NCBI RefSeq assembly: GCF_016899425.1
Contig: NZ_CP045996.1
Coordinates: forward strand, 1,116,001-1,180,000
Direction of reading: 5' to 3'
DNA from: Burkholderia sp. MS389
GTDB lineage: Bacteria > Pseudomonadota > Gammaproteobacteria > Burkholderiales > Burkholderiaceae
DNA length: 64,000 bases
Shown here: positions 49,254-57,485 of the stretch, one piece after another
Layout: the number at the start of each line of letters is the position of its first letter
Numbering within the stretch: position 1 is the stretch's first letter
Translations under genes and position numbers: made by a program
Notes under the pieces: model-generated
Seen by the model: only the letters and a program-made list of their open reading frames with translations
What the model was told of the DNA's origin: nothing
The model's database searches: none

Positions 49254-50015
49254 TCAGCGAATCATCCGCTTGACCAGCCCTACCATGTCCACAAGCTTGG
49301 TCGCGTAGGCAGGATCGGTCGCGTAACCACCGCGCTTGAGTGCGCTGGCGAATGCGCGGGCGTCGTCGCCTACGTTGCGCACGCCGGCATAGCGGGGCGA
49401 ATCGCGCAGCAGCTTGGCGTAATCGTGAAACGCGCTGCCATAGCTCGGGTACGCGCGGAAGCGGTCGACCATCTTCACGGCCGAGCCGTCCACATACTCG
49501 GTGGTGACGGCAGCAGCCGACTCCCCCGCCCATCCGCCCGTCGATTTGATGCCGAACAGGTTATGCGTGGTCTCGCCGCGTACGTTCTTCAGCGGTTTGC
49601 TGCCCCAGCCGGATTCAAGCGCCGCGTGCGCGGCGATTAGTTCCGGTGCCGCGCCAATCATCGCGCCCGCACGACGAGCGTGCGGCATGATCTCGGCCAG
49701 AAAGGCCTGCTGATCTGAATCGGTGAAGTTCGGCCCCGTCGCGGGAGCGCCGTTTCCCAGGACACCCTGCTGCGGCTTCGCGAGTGCTTCCGCGCGGGCT
49801 CGCATCATATCGGTCCATGTTGCCGCCTGCGACGAAAGCTGCGGCTCGATCGAGTGGCCGAAGCCGTTGCGGATCGTGCCGCGGATATCGCGATTCAGCG
49901 ATGCGTACAACGAACCAAAGCCCATCGCCGACTCGCTTGCGGACGCAACGGGAGAGGGAGTGCGGGCAGACGGACCCGGCGCGGCAGGCACGAATGCGAC
50001 GTCAGGCCGGAACAT
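49254..50015 (-). CDS. Flagellum-specific peptidoglycan hydrolase (FlgJ C-terminal-type glucosaminidase)
   Basis: 253 residues from ATG 50015 (GGAG 12 bases upstream; ATG 50033, six codons earlier, is the alternative). The N-terminal ~100 residues are low in conserved features. From about residue 95 it is a glucosaminidase-fold domain: DQQAFLAEIMPHARRAGAMIGAAPELIAAHAALESGWGSKPLKN, with the catalytic Glu in AALESGWG, then THNLFGIKSTGGW and FRAYPSYGSAFHDYAKLL. It matches the muramidase half missing from flgJ at 41838 and should cut peptidoglycan to let the rod through. It overlaps flgN by 14 bases and has no visible signal peptide, as expected for export through the flagellar machine. Confidence 0.9.
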   Translation of the reverse strand: MFRPDVAFVPAAPGPSARTPSPVASASESAMGFGSLYASLNRDIRGTIRNGFGHSIEPQLSSQAATWTDMMRARAEALAKPQQGVLGNGAPATGPNFTDSDQQAFLAEIMPHARRAGAMIGAAPELIAAHAALESGWGSKPLKNVRGETTHNLFGIKSTGGWAGESAAAVTTEYVDGSAVKMVDRFRAYPSYGSAFHDYAKLLRDSPRYAGVRNVGDDARAFASALKRGGYATDPAYATKLVDMVGLVKRMIR

Positions 50016-50427
50016 AGGTGTGGCTTTCTCCATACACCAGGCGCTGCATCACCTCGTACTGCGCGACCAAAAGGCCGCTGTTGCGCCGAGTGAGGGCGTG
50101 GCATCGCGCTGCAAGCAGCTTCACTTCCTCACACCGCTCGACGAACGATGCGCGTTGCATTGCGTGCCTGTCGTCGGCCAACAGACGCCGACCCAGTTCC
50201 AGCACCGCACCCGGCACCTGACCGAGCCGCTCAATGCGGTAGCGGCGCCGCATGTCAATCGCATCGGCTTCGGCCGCGATCACGCCAGCGAGCACGCCAA
50301 GCCTCACGGTATCGAGTTGCCGCGCCGCGGCAAACTGATCTTCCAGCAATTGCACAAGCTTGCGGTAGCCGACGCAGTCGGCGATAACGTCCACGAGCAG
50401 TTGGTGCGGGGTACCCGTGCCCGTCAT
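50002..50427 (-). CDS. flgN: FlgN-like chaperone for FlgK/FlgL (lateral set)
   Basis: 141 residues, mostly helical: LLVDVIADCVGYRKLVQLLEDQFAAARQLDTVRLGVLAGVIAAEADAIDMRRRYRIERLGQV, resembling the FlgN pattern of an N-terminal helix pair and a V-x-R heptad region. Identified mainly by length, helical pattern and position between flgM and a flagellar gene. Overlaps flgM by ATGA. By family role it binds the C-terminal ends of FlgK and FlgL before export. Confidence 0.82.
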   Translation of the reverse strand: MTGTGTPHQLLVDVIADCVGYRKLVQLLEDQFAAARQLDTVRLGVLAGVIAAEADAIDMRRRYRIERLGQVPGAVLELGRRLLADDRHAMQRASFVERCEEVKLLAARCHALTRRNSGLLVAQYEVMQRLVYGESHTYVPA

Positions 50428-50711
50428 TCGCTACCTCCGTGATAACGTTGAATCGTGCCCGCAAGCTTGCAGGCATCGAACCGGATCTTGCCGGCGGCCA
50501 GCGCGGCCTGAACGCGAGCCACCCGAACCATGTCGATTTCCGGCGTCTCGTCCAGCACGGCGCGTGCTGCATCCAGCACCAGGCGATCACGGGTCTTTTC
50601 GTGCACCACTTCAGTTGACGCCACAGTACGCTTGTGGCGCACGCCCTCGGAACGCTGTACGCCTTCCGCTCCATTGACTGCGGCGTGTGCCGCCAGATTA
50701 GCAATTCGCAT
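50424..50711 (-). CDS. flgM: Anti-sigma-28 factor FlgM (lateral set)
   Basis: 95 residues. The C-terminal half ARAVLDETPEIDMVRVARVQAALAAGKIRFDACKLAGTIQRYH has the FlgM motif (ID--RV--I--AI-sG-Y-id---iA--l). AGGGTGA precedes the ATG. It should hold FliA (52741) until the hook is done and FlgM is exported. It lies between motB and flgN, in the same order on the - strand. Confidence 0.92.
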   Translation of the reverse strand: MRIANLAAHAAVNGAEGVQRSEGVRHKRTVASTEVVHEKTRDRLVLDAARAVLDETPEIDMVRVARVQAALAAGKIRFDACKLAGTIQRYHGGSE

Positions 50712-50790
50712 GATGTCACCCTAAGGCCCCGCGGCCCTCAAAATTGTTACCCGTTCACACTCCTTCAGAACGAGCAAGCGGATCGATCTG

Positions 50791-51816
50791 TTAAGTCCTT
50801 TTTTTGTCGAGCTTGACGCCGACCTCCGCACCGACTCGGCCCGCGTCAGGATCGCCGGCCGACGTGGCGTTAATGCCGGGCGTCAGCGGCACGACTTGGT
50901 CGACTGGGCCGAACATGGAGCAGATAGCGCGGGCGCGTTCCGGCGTCAGCACCAGAAATTCAATGCGTCGATTGATTGCAGCGCGAGGATTGTTCACTAG
51001 CGGCGCCCGGTCAGCCATGCCGATCACTTGCATCACTTGCTCGGCGTTCACGCCGCCTCGCAACAGCCACGACCGGGCGGACATCGCGCGATCCACAGAC
51101 AGATCCCAGTTCGAGCGCGAGCCGGCGTCCGAGTTGCGATACGGCACCGAATCGGTGTGCCCCAGTACGAACAGTGGATTGCCGATCGAGCCCATGAGCG
51201 CGCCCAGCTTGATCAGCATCGGTCGAAACGGCTCGGAAGGTACCGCACCACCACTGACGAACACGCCGCGCTCTTCGGTATCGTGCAGCATGACCCGCAG
51301 GCCCATTGGCGTGACGATCGCTTGAACGTTGTCGAGCACCCCCGCGTCCTTGCCGAGCTTGCGCACACGTTCGGCAAGCGCGTCCATCGCCTCGCGGCTG
51401 TCCGCCATCGGCTGGCTGCGCTTCACGTCGCCAGCCCCCTCGTCAGCCACGTGCGACGCCGACGTGTCCTGCAACGCGTGAGTATTCGGCCCCAACGGCG
51501 CACTGGCCGGCATGTCCCAGTCGTCGTCGTACAGTGCACTGTCGACCATTGCGTCCATTTTGCGGCGCGTCTCCTCGTCGCGTGCACTGAGCGCCCACAA
51601 CAACATGAACACACACAGCAGCGCGAGGCAGAAATCGGCGAACGCGACTTTCCAGCCACCACCATGATCGTCGTCGTAATCGCGCCGAACCGGGCGTTTG
51701 ACGATCAAGTCGACGGGGGCCGCCCGGCGTTCACCTCGCTTGGCAGGAGTGGCCGTCGCGGGCGCGCCGGGCGCATCTTCGGTTGCGACGCTTTCGTGGG
51801 TGCTATCCAAGCTCAT
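50791..51816 (-). CDS. motB: Flagellar stator protein MotB/LafU (lateral set)
   Basis: 341 residues. Long Ala/Pro-rich N-terminus, one transmembrane helix (WKVAFADFCLALLCVFMLLWALS) with the essential proton-binding Asp in FADF, and a C-terminal OmpA-like peptidoglycan-binding domain (FVLGHTDSVPY...NWDLSVDRAMSARSWLLRGGV, RRIEFLVL). It anchors the stator to the wall. Its ATG overlaps the motA stop (51813-51816). Stator genes inside the flagellar cluster, next to fliA, are typical for lateral systems. Confidence 0.95.
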   Translation of the reverse strand: MSLDSTHESVATEDAPGAPATATPAKRGERRAAPVDLIVKRPVRRDYDDDHGGGWKVAFADFCLALLCVFMLLWALSARDEETRRKMDAMVDSALYDDDWDMPASAPLGPNTHALQDTSASHVADEGAGDVKRSQPMADSREAMDALAERVRKLGKDAGVLDNVQAIVTPMGLRVMLHDTEERGVFVSGGAVPSEPFRPMLIKLGALMGSIGNPLFVLGHTDSVPYRNSDAGSRSNWDLSVDRAMSARSWLLRGGVNAEQVMQVIGMADRAPLVNNPRAAINRRIEFLVLTPERARAICSMFGPVDQVVPLTPGINATSAGDPDAGRVGAEVGVKLDKKRT

Positions 51817-52685
51817 TCACGCCCCGCGTCCAATTGGCCGATCCAGCCCTCGAGCTGCGCGAAGCTCGGCTTGCAGGCCGGTTGCATCATGCGACGGCCT
51901 GCATCGATCGCCAGCAGCGGTGGCTTGCCGCCAGCAAAGGCCACCAGTATCACTTTCATGCATTCCATTTCCGACATCTCGGCCTTCATCGCCTGCTTGA
52001 TCAGATTCGACACCGGATCCAAAACGCCATAACAGAAGAAAATGCCGATAAGCGTGCCAATCATGGCGGCCGCGACGTTCTCGGCCAGCTCGGCCGCACT
52101 GGCGCCGTCTCCAAGTCTGCCCATGGCAATCACCACGCCCAATACCGCAGCCACAATGCCAAAGCCGGGCATGGCTTCCGAAATCTTCTTGATCGAGCGC
52201 GATGGCAACTCAATGTTCTCTTGAACGGCAACCAGCTCCTGCTCGAGCACGCTTTCCAACTCGTGGGAACTGATCTTGCCCATCGCCATCAAGCGGAGGT
52301 TGTCGACAATGAAGGTAAGCAGCTCGGGACCCTGCAGCACCAGCGGGTAGCGCTGGAACAGCCGGCTTTCGTGCGGGTTCTCAACGTGGTTGTCGAGCGC
52401 CTTGAGGTCTCTGCCGATGTTCAATAGCTCATACATCAGCAGCAATTGCTGGCGCTGGAGTTCCTTGTTGGCCGTGCGCTTGCGCCTGCCCATCACCTTA
52501 CGCAATTGCTTGCCCATGTCGACGAGCACGTGGCGCGAATTGCCCAGCACCAGCGCACCAACGGCCGAGCCGACGACGATCAACAATTCGACAGGCTGCC
52601 AGAGCTTGCGGAAATCGCCCCCCATGAATACGAAGCCGCCGAAGACGCAGCCAAGCACGATCAAAATTCCAAATATCTGTTGCAT
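51813..52685 (-). CDS. motA: Flagellar stator protein MotA/LafT (lateral set)
   Basis: 290 residues with four transmembrane segments: two at the start (IFGILIVLGCVFGGFVFMGG; PVELLIVVGSAVGALVLG) and two after the cytoplasmic loop (MPGFGIVAAVLGVVIAMG; MIGTLIGIFFCYGVLDP). The MPGFGIVAAVLG proline-glycine motif is the conserved MotA core, and the loop has the charged stretch that meets FliG. GGAAGG sits just before the ATG. It forms the proton channel with MotB. Confidence 0.96.
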   Translation of the reverse strand: MQQIFGILIVLGCVFGGFVFMGGDFRKLWQPVELLIVVGSAVGALVLGNSRHVLVDMGKQLRKVMGRRKRTANKELQRQQLLLMYELLNIGRDLKALDNHVENPHESRLFQRYPLVLQGPELLTFIVDNLRLMAMGKISSHELESVLEQELVAVQENIELPSRSIKKISEAMPGFGIVAAVLGVVIAMGRLGDGASAAELAENVAAAMIGTLIGIFFCYGVLDPVSNLIKQAMKAEMSEMECMKVILVAFAGGKPPLLAIDAGRRMMQPACKPSFAQLEGWIGQLDAGRE

Positions 52686-52740
52686 GATTCCTTCCCGACC
52701 TGGGCGCCGTCCGATGGGAGCGGCGCAATATTCTTCACTG

Positions 52741-53469
52741 TCAATGCTGAGCGAGGCGCTTGCGCATCTTGACCAGCGCGCTCTTGTTGATCTGACAGAC
52801 TCGAGCCCGCGTCAGGCCCAGCACCGCCCCGATCTCCGCTTGACTCAGATCGAATTCGTAATAGAGCTGGATGATCTGCTGCTCGCGCGCATCGAGCACG
52901 CCCAGCGCCTGTTCAAGCGAGTGGCGCAGCATGGCGCGGTGTTCGATGCCGTCGCTGCCGCCGCACTCGTACCGTTCCGCGTCCTCTTCCAGCAAGGCGT
53001 CAAAACTGACGAACTCTTGTGCGCAGTCGTCCAGTTGCAACTGCTCGTATTCGTCGTCGCCGATTTCCAGCGCGTTGCACACTTCTTCTTTCGTAGGATC
53101 GCGGCGCAGTTCCCGGCGCAGTGCTCGCTCAGTGCTGCGCAGACGGTGAGCACCTTGGCGTGCCGAGCGCGGCCGCCAGTCCTGGCGGCGCAGTTCGTCC
53201 AGAATCGCGCCCCGCACGCGAAATAGCGCAAAATGCTCGAATTCGTCATCGGGCTCACCGTAGCGACGCAGCGCTTCGAGCAGACCCATCAACCCGAGTT
53301 GCTCGAGGTCGCAGGCCTCCATGGCCCCACCCGCCTGCGACGCGAGCTTGCGCACGATGCGCTTCACCAGCGGCGCATACCGCGCCATCCAGCGCGCCTC
53401 ATCGGCGGGGGACAACGCCTGGTTCTCGCGCTGTACACTTTGGTATTCGGTGTAGATCGTTGCAGTCAT
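52741..53469 (-). CDS. fliA: Flagellar sigma-28 factor FliA (lateral set, LafS-like)
   Basis: 242 residues. Region 2 (YAPLVKRIVRKLASQAG...EACDLEQLGLMGLLEALRRYG, FALFRVRGAILDELRRQDWRPRSAR), region 3, and region 4 (LDAREQQIIQLYYEFDLSQAEIGAVLGLTRARVCQINKSALVKMRKRL) are all present. It should drive late lateral-flagellar genes. It stands between fliK (274-base gap upstream) and motA (55 bases), so a promoter probably lies in 53470-53743. Confidence 0.97.
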   Translation of the reverse strand: MTATIYTEYQSVQRENQALSPADEARWMARYAPLVKRIVRKLASQAGGAMEACDLEQLGLMGLLEALRRYGEPDDEFEHFALFRVRGAILDELRRQDWRPRSARQGAHRLRSTERALRRELRRDPTKEEVCNALEIGDDEYEQLQLDDCAQEFVSFDALLEEDAERYECGGSDGIEHRAMLRHSLEQALGVLDAREQQIIQLYYEFDLSQAEIGAVLGLTRARVCQINKSALVKMRKRLAQH

Positions 53470-53743
53470 CGTATTCGGTCCATCATGACCTTCGTTACCG
53501 TCACGTTACGAGAGCGTGCGATTGGTGCCGCAGCACAATGTTCGTATTCCAAATTGAGCAATGCTGCTGATTCGAGCTATTCCATGCACTGCACACCGAC
53601 CAGCGTGCGCGTGGCCGGTATGCTTCCGACCCTCTCGCTCAGCGCCGGCAGCCCTTCGCGCAATTCGTTTCGTTAGCCGAAAGCAGCAGATCCGGCATCA
53701 GATTGCACGGCCGCGTGTTGCCCTTGTTGCCGTGCGTTCCGGA

Positions 53744-54955
53744 TCATGTCGTCGCCCTCTTCACGTCCGCGAATTCGCGAGGCGCCAATTCGAATATCGA
53801 ATCGCCGCCTGCGGAGGCCAAACCGCCACCAGGCCCTCGCGTGGGCGGCTCATCGCGTGGATGGTGCTCGCGGCCGCCCGAGCCGCCCGCCTCGCCATGG
53901 CTTTGCCGACCTGCCGAGACCTGCACGGTCACGTCGCCACCATGTCGCGCGCCCAGATCCTGGCGCAAGCTTTCTCCGATCGCCTGCAACTGGAGAACGA
54001 CCTCGGGATGGGTGGCCGACAAGTGAACTGCCATGCCGTTGACGTTCTGGCGTAGTTCGATGCGTATCGATCCGTTCGAACCCGGTTCGAGTCGGATCAC
54101 GGCTTGACGCATGCCCTGAGCCATCTGCACGCTCAGGCGCTCTCCCAACGCGTCGATCAGCTTCTGCTGACGCGCGGTCGGCGCACTCGTAGCCGTTGTC
54201 GGCACCATTGCCGCTTCCGGTGCCTTTGCCACTTCCGGTACCCTTGCCGCTTCCGTCAACAGTTCGGCTTGTGTTGCGCGGGTGCCTACCTCGCAGTCGG
54301 GCGTGACGGCCGATGGCCCTGTCGGAGCGATTGCGTCACCGAACGCGAGCGGGCCGAAGATCGGCGACACGTGCGTCGTCGCGAAATTCATGCTTTGGTT
54401 CAACAGCGCCCCAGGTACCGCACTCGATCGATGGTCGAACAGGCGCGCGGCCAGCATGGGCGCGACCGGTTCCTTCGCACCAACTTGCGGCAAAACCGCT
54501 TGCTCGATCGCGCCGCGCCGGTACAAGTCCGCTGGTTGCGCTGTCCCATGTGTGTGTGCCGGCAACGAAACGATGGTGGAAAGGCGTTGCATTGCGACGG
54601 TATCGACCGGTGCGTCGCTTGTCGTCCGGTCCGGTGCGACAGTGTCGACTGCACGTGCTTCCAGCGCCTGCATAAGGCCCGGTGCGGCCACCGCGCCGTC
54701 CTGCAACAATGGCATGTCGCCAGCCGGGGGTTCGGTTTCAGGCGCTCGCGCCAGTGCCAACCACGGATCCGGCACCGACACCGGATCCGCCGTGGCGTCC
54801 GTGCCGTCGTCCAGTCCGGAGCCTTCCACCAGCAAGGCCTCGAAATCATCGGTTAACACGGATGGCTGCCCGCCGAGCACTGCAGCCAGCACGGCGCTAC
54901 CGTCGGCTGCCGTTGCCGGCACAAGGTCGGCCGTTGCCGAAAGACCGCTCATCAT
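53744..54955 (-). CDS. fliK: Hook-length control protein FliK (lateral set, LafE-like)
   Basis: 403 residues. The N-terminal two thirds are low-complexity, Ala/Pro/Val-rich, and act as the molecular ruler in the family. The conserved domain near 285-365 (LGERLSVQMAQGMRQAVIRLEPGSNGSIRIELRQNVNGMAVHLSATHPEVVLQLQAIGESLRQDL) matches the LRLEPxxLGxxxxxL pattern of the FliK C-terminal domain. The tail is Gly/Ser-rich. Overlaps fliT by ATGA (54952-54955). Confidence 0.9.
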   Translation of the reverse strand: MMSGLSATADLVPATAADGSAVLAAVLGGQPSVLTDDFEALLVEGSGLDDGTDATADPVSVPDPWLALARAPETEPPAGDMPLLQDGAVAAPGLMQALEARAVDTVAPDRTTSDAPVDTVAMQRLSTIVSLPAHTHGTAQPADLYRRGAIEQAVLPQVGAKEPVAPMLAARLFDHRSSAVPGALLNQSMNFATTHVSPIFGPLAFGDAIAPTGPSAVTPDCEVGTRATQAELLTEAARVPEVAKAPEAAMVPTTATSAPTARQQKLIDALGERLSVQMAQGMRQAVIRLEPGSNGSIRIELRQNVNGMAVHLSATHPEVVLQLQAIGESLRQDLGARHGGDVTVQVSAGRQSHGEAGGSGGREHHPRDEPPTRGPGGGLASAGGDSIFELAPREFADVKRATT

Positions 54956-55251
54956 TGCTGGCTCCCTTGAACTGCATAGGCATGCCAGACTTCGCGGCGA
55001 TCATTGAGATCGCTCATCGCCTCGATCAGCCGTTCGGATTCAATTTCCAATAACGAAATAGCGACGCGGTGCGCGATCGTCAGAAGTCTCAGTGCTTCCA
55101 GCTCGGCAGCGGTCAACGCCGTTCCGGTTGCCATGTTGCTCACGATATCGTGTACTTCGACGTTCAAGCACACCAGCGCGTCGAAATCGCACTTCGCAAT
55201 CGCTTGTCGTACGCGCATTGCAAGTCGTAGCACATAGTCGCTCTGGTCCAT
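54952..55251 (-). CDS. fliT: FliT-like chaperone (LafD-like)
   Basis: 99 residues, helical: YVLRLAMRVRQAIAKCDFDALVCLNVEVHDIV and ALTAAELEALRLLTIAHRVAISLLEIESERLIEAMSDLNDRREVWHAYA. Sequence similarity to FliT is weak; the call rests on size, helical pattern and the fliD-fliS-fliT-fliK order of lateral clusters. By family role it binds FliD before export. Confidence 0.75.
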   Translation of the reverse strand: MDQSDYVLRLAMRVRQAIAKCDFDALVCLNVEVHDIVSNMATGTALTAAELEALRLLTIAHRVAISLLEIESERLIEAMSDLNDRREVWHAYAVQGSQQ

Positions 55252-55257
55252 GGTCTA

Positions 55258-55647
55258 TCATCCGAATCGTTGATCGACGCCTTCCCACGCCGCGCGCAGC
55301 GTGCGAATCAGCATCGAGACTTCATCGATGAGGACCGGATCCAGAGCGAGTCCGGCTTCATTCAGGCGTACCGTGCAGTACTCGTACAGCCGGGCAAGAT
55401 TGACGACGACCTCGTTGCCGACGTCGAAATCGAGTGCACTGGTCAGACCATGCAGCATGCCGATGCACTTGTTCAGGCTGTTGCCCTTCTCTTCGTAGCG
55501 TCCAGCTTCGATATGGGCACGCGCGCGCGCCATCTCGTCGAGCAGGCCATCCATCAGCACAATCACCAACCGTACCGGCGACGCGCTTGCCGCCTGACTC
55601 GCCAGGTTCGTCGTCTGGTAATTGCCGTAACCATGTCCGGTCATCAT
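55258..55647 (-). CDS. fliS: Flagellin chaperone FliS (lateral set, LafC-like)
   Basis: 129 residues. GYGNYQTTNLASQAASASPVRLVIVLMDGLLDEMARARAHIEAGRYEEKGNSLNKCIGMLHGLTSALDFDVGNEVVVNLARLYEYCTVRLNEA follows the FliS pattern (YxxxQV-xASPxxLIxMLYDGAL ... KAxxIxxxL...LDxExGGExxxNLxxLYxYM). It implies that a lateral flagellin exists, although no flagellin gene lies in the window. The start is MM; ATG 55647 overlaps the fliD stop. Confidence 0.95.
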   Translation of the reverse strand: MMTGHGYGNYQTTNLASQAASASPVRLVIVLMDGLLDEMARARAHIEAGRYEEKGNSLNKCIGMLHGLTSALDFDVGNEVVVNLARLYEYCTVRLNEAGLALDPVLIDEVSMLIRTLRAAWEGVDQRFG

Positions 55648-57005
55648 TTCTTGTTTCCGCTAAGGAGGTCGTCGAGCAACTGCTTCGTGTATTCCATCCG
55701 CTTCTGCAGTTCCGCCACGCGCGTGAACTGGGTCAGATATCGGTCATAGACCTGACGGTATTGCACTTCGAGCGAACGCTCCTTTTTCTTTAACGATTGC
55801 TGAATAAGCTCGGCGGAATCCTGACGACGCTTGACCTGACCGTCGACGGAGGAGGTCCATGTCTTCAGGTAGGCGTCCATGCGCGCGACGATGCCCTTCT
55901 CAGGATCGGCAAACAAGGCGGCGAGACCATTTGGATTCTTGTCCAGTGAGGCTTTCATCTTGTCCGTATCGAGCGACAGCTTGCCGGTACGGTCCGCTGA
56001 GATGCCGTAGTCCAACATCCGCCTTTCGCCCACTGTGGCGCGCAACAGCGCGTTCATTCGCTGTTGGAGATTGCGCACACCGGCATCGCCGACGAACGGC
56101 CCTGCGTTGGATGGATTGTCAGGGTTGACCTTGGTCAGCTCGGCCAGCACGCCCATTGCTTTGTTATATGCATCGACAAACGCCTGCACGGCGTCGGCCG
56201 TGCCGCCGTGGTCAAGCTTGATATCGAGCAACAATGGCGCGTCGCTTTCGACCATCGACTGCTTGAACGTGACGGACACGCCCTGAATGCCGGTGAAAGT
56301 ATTGCTGCCCTGCTTGATTTCGACGCCGCTCTCCCCGCCAAGCTTGAATATGGCGTCTCGTGCCACCGACAGTTCGTCCGGCGTACCCGACAGGGCAGCA
56401 GACAGCACTGTATCGCCGATGCCGCTGGCGTCGAGCGAAATGGCACCGGCCTCGCCGGTCTCGCCCGAGGTCAGCACGAGACGCTGCTCGCCTTCGATCG
56501 TGACGATCGATGCAGATACCTTGCCGTTGTTGCCGGCGGCCTGGTTGATCGCGCGAGCCAGTTCGGCCGACGACACGTTGCCGCTCGCGTCGGCGTTGGC
56601 TGCCGATAGGTCCACCTTGAACGATTCTCCGTTCGCGAGTGCGATCCCGAGTGTGCCCGCGTCCTTGGCACCGTATGACGAGAGGCCCTTGAAGGCCACC
56701 TGATGCGTCGACGCGAGTTGCTTGACGAAGAACGTGTAACGACCAGGCTGCGCATTGGCCGCCGCGGTGGCTTCGCCCAGCGCCGGGTTCGACAGCGCGG
56801 CCTTTTGTTTGACGATGCCGCCCACACCGGACAAGCCCTTCAACGCGCTCTGAAACGAACTCAACGCGCCTTGTAACCGGGTGAGCCCGGCCTGGGCGAT
56901 CGCGTTGCCCGCTTGCTGGGTTTTCAGGCGCTGAACAGCATTCAGCATGTACTTTTCGGTAAGCGCCTTGGCGCTTGCCACTGGGTCTCCAATACTACCG
57001 AACAT
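55644..57005 (-). CDS. fliD: Filament cap protein FliD (lateral set, LafB-like)
   Basis: 453 residues. MFGSIGDPVASAKALTEKYMLNAVQRLKTQQAGNAIAQAGLTRLQGALSSFQSALKGLSG is the FliD N-terminal helical part; GDAGVRNLQQRMNALL and GISADRTGKLSLDTDKMKASLDKNPNGLAALFAD are the conserved C-terminal FliD block (GI...dGtLslD...l...l). The coiled C-terminus ends YRQVYDRYLTQFTRVAELQKRMEYTKQLLDDLL. It caps the filament and folds flagellin. Lies 15 bases after fliJ. Confidence 0.95.
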   Translation of the reverse strand: MFGSIGDPVASAKALTEKYMLNAVQRLKTQQAGNAIAQAGLTRLQGALSSFQSALKGLSGVGGIVKQKAALSNPALGEATAAANAQPGRYTFFVKQLASTHQVAFKGLSSYGAKDAGTLGIALANGESFKVDLSAANADASGNVSSAELARAINQAAGNNGKVSASIVTIEGEQRLVLTSGETGEAGAISLDASGIGDTVLSAALSGTPDELSVARDAIFKLGGESGVEIKQGSNTFTGIQGVSVTFKQSMVESDAPLLLDIKLDHGGTADAVQAFVDAYNKAMGVLAELTKVNPDNPSNAGPFVGDAGVRNLQQRMNALLRATVGERRMLDYGISADRTGKLSLDTDKMKASLDKNPNGLAALFADPEKGIVARMDAYLKTWTSSVDGQVKRRQDSAELIQQSLKKKERSLEVQYRQVYDRYLTQFTRVAELQKRMEYTKQLLDDLLSGNKK

Positions 57006-57020
57006 GGCGTCCTCGCTTGA

Positions 57021-57485
57021 TCAGAATGGGTTGGATATCGAACGTTGCTGCGACAGCCGCCTGCGCAGCCATGCCTGGGAAGCCTGTTGGTCTTCGAGTT
57101 TGCGATCGCGTGCGCGCTTCTCGAGTTCGAGCGCGCCAAGCTTCCTGCTGCGAACCCGATCGATCTGCTCGTACCGCAGGCGTGCGCGGCACAAATCCGC
57201 GCGCAGGCCCGCGACCAATGCCTCGTGCTTTGCCAATTGATGCTGGTGCAGATGAATCAGATTGGCGAGCGCGGAGCGATAGCGCGCGCCGTTCATTGCG
57301 TGCTCGGGATGTACGTGCGTACCGGTGTCGACGCTTTGCATCAGCAAAGTCATTTGCGAAATATGATGGCGATAGCGAGCGCCTTCCGCGTCGCGCGCGG
57401 CGACATCGATTTCCAGCCGATCCACTTCCTTCGCGCGCATCGCGACGAGTTGCGTGAGTCCCGCAACGACATGTCGGGCGTTCAT
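57021..57485 (-). CDS. fliJ: FliJ-like export component (lateral set)
   Basis: 154 residues from ATG 57485, which overlaps the fliI stop as ATGA (57482-57485); the open frame continues upstream inside fliI with no better start. It is almost wholly coiled coil (LVAMRAKEVDRLEIDVAARDAEG ... LHQHQLAKHEALVAGLRADLCRARLRYEQIDRVRSRKLGALELEKRARDRKLEDQQASQAW). Identification rests on position after fliI and coiled-coil nature. It links the FliI ATPase to the export gate. Confidence 0.85.
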   Translation of the reverse strand: MNARHVVAGLTQLVAMRAKEVDRLEIDVAARDAEGARYRHHISQMTLLMQSVDTGTHVHPEHAMNGARYRSALANLIHLHQHQLAKHEALVAGLRADLCRARLRYEQIDRVRSRKLGALELEKRARDRKLEDQQASQAWLRRRLSQQRSISNPF

